From NCBI GenBank assembly GCA_016871055.1, contig VFZW01000005.1:1-54698 (forward strand): a stretch of DNA of 54,698 bases, given 5' to 3'. The notes below the pieces were generated by a model, which made no database searches, had not been told where the DNA came from, and worked only from the letters and a program-made list of their open reading frames with translations. A program made the translations under genes and the position numbers. The stretch is from Acidobacteriota bacterium. Its GTDB lineage: Bacteria > Acidobacteriota > Terriglobia > Bryobacterales > Bryobacteraceae. Positions 54,156 through 54,698 of this stretch are shown piece by piece. Numbering within the stretch: position 1 is the stretch's first letter; each line of letters opens with the position of its first letter.

Positions 54156-54698
54156 TCACTTGGCCGCGGTTCGACCGGTGACTTTCACGTCCACGCCGGC
54201 CCGCATCGCCATCAGCCACTCTCGATTTTTCGCGTTCTTATAGCGCCGCACCAAATCCTCGCGCACCGACGCGTAGCTCATCGGCTCCCACGCCATGAGC
54301 TTGTAAATGTACACGCCGTTCGGCAGTTTCGTCGGACGGCTGAACTCTCCCGGCTTTAGCGCCCAGATCGCGCGCTTGGCTTCGCCGGGAATGTCGTCGC
54401 TGACCTTTGCGGGCGGGTAATCGCCGTTCTTGTCGCGTGTCACCGGATCGCGCGAATACTGTTTCACCATCGCGACAAAATCCGCCCCCGCCTTCAATTT
54501 TTCGTAGATCTCGCCGGCCTGTTTCATCACAGCTTCATCGGCCTTTTCGTCGCCCTCGGCGCCCGGCAGATAGATCAGCTTAATCTTCGCCAGCGAAACG
54601 AAGATCTTGTTCTCTTCGTAGACCTTTTGAATGTCGGCCTCGGTAAACGCGACTTGCGATTCGCTGACCTGCATCAAAGCATTAGTCAGCGCCTGCAA
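54156..54698 (-). CDS. PpiC-type peptidyl-prolyl isomerase, 5' end missing
   Basis: Incomplete at the window edge. The visible 180 residues include a parvulin (PpiC) domain (about 60-145) with AGADFVAMVKQYSRDPVTRDKNGDYPPA and IPGEAKRAIWALKPGEFSRPTKLPNGVYIYKLMAWEP, preceded by helical SurA-like sequence. It is a periplasmic folding helper for outer-membrane proteins by family. It lies directly upstream of trpC. Confidence 0.85.
   Translation of the reverse strand: MQALTNALMQVSESQVAFTEADIQKVYEENKIFVSLAKIKLIYLPGAEGDEKADEAVMKQAGEIYEKLKAGADFVAMVKQYSRDPVTRDKNGDYPPAKVSDDIPGEAKRAIWALKPGEFSRPTKLPNGVYIYKLMAWEPMSYASVREDLVRRYKNAKNREWLMAMRAGVDVKVTGRTAAK

Overview
The window looks like chromosomal DNA from a GC-rich member of the Acidobacteriota, most likely the Bryobacterales/Solibacter lineage. 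The evidence is gene content: an ADOP-type ABC permease (acidobacterial duplicated orphan permease) next to a PadR regulator, an Oar-like TonB-dependent receptor with an N-terminal carboxypeptidase-regulatory domain, a secreted enzyme carrying a TIGR03437-type ('Solibacter') C-terminal domain, a DUF1592/DUF1552 gene pair and a DUF6152/DUF6644 operon. No rRNA, tRNA, CRISPR array, insertion sequence or phage structural gene was seen. Genes are tightly packed; no gene-free stretch exceeds about 300 bp (the longest is about 175 bp).

Layout. 0-3.3 kb (minus strand): a baeRF3-like protein and a heavy-metal P-type ATPase. 3.4-12.5 kb (minus): a compact operon for a surface glycan or glycoconjugate, read as radical SAM/SPASM protein, two GT4 glycosyltransferases, a DUF3108 protein, a glycosyltransferase-methyltransferase fusion, a Wzm-like export permease, a small membrane protein and an M23 peptidase. 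12.5-15 kb (plus): class II photolyase, TIGR01777 epimerase and a 69-residue protein. 15-19.7 kb: Kup potassium transporter and a beta-propeller protein (minus), then a MerR regulator divergent from a small Cys-Cys protein across a textbook MerR promoter. 19.8-31.2 kb: Tat-exported intradiol-dioxygenase-like enzyme, ADOP permease/PadR, double-PDZ protein, DSD1-like PLP enzyme, DUF1592 and DUF1552 proteins, a fragment of a TonB receptor, and a twin TIGR03067 protein. 31.4-36.7 kb: full-length Oar-like receptor, DUF1801 protein, an RluA-like protein lacking the catalytic Asp, and GreB. 36.7-40.4 kb: an operon of secreted and membrane proteins of unknown function, divergent from a cytochrome-c-type lipoprotein. 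40.5-45.1 kb (minus): Omp85-like barrel, Tat-type protein, NtrY-like kinase and NtrX-like regulator. 45.2-48.6 kb: an accessory patch with two broken genes followed by the two-gene TcmP/DUF5131 cassette. 48.6-54.7 kb (minus): aromatic amino acid operon trpC-trpF-trpB-trpA-aroQ-aroF-tyrA, preceded by a PpiC-type isomerase cut by the window edge.

The most interesting points are: the TcmP/DUF5131 cassette (a family pair of unknown function) lying beside decayed genes; four coding disruptions between about 42.0 and 46.4 kb, two of them in G runs and one in a GC dinucleotide tract, so either local decay or sequence error; a recurrent arrangement in which a -10-like hexamer sits 6-9 nt before the start codon, suggesting leaderless or near-leaderless transcription; and two strong inverted repeats in divergent promoter regions.
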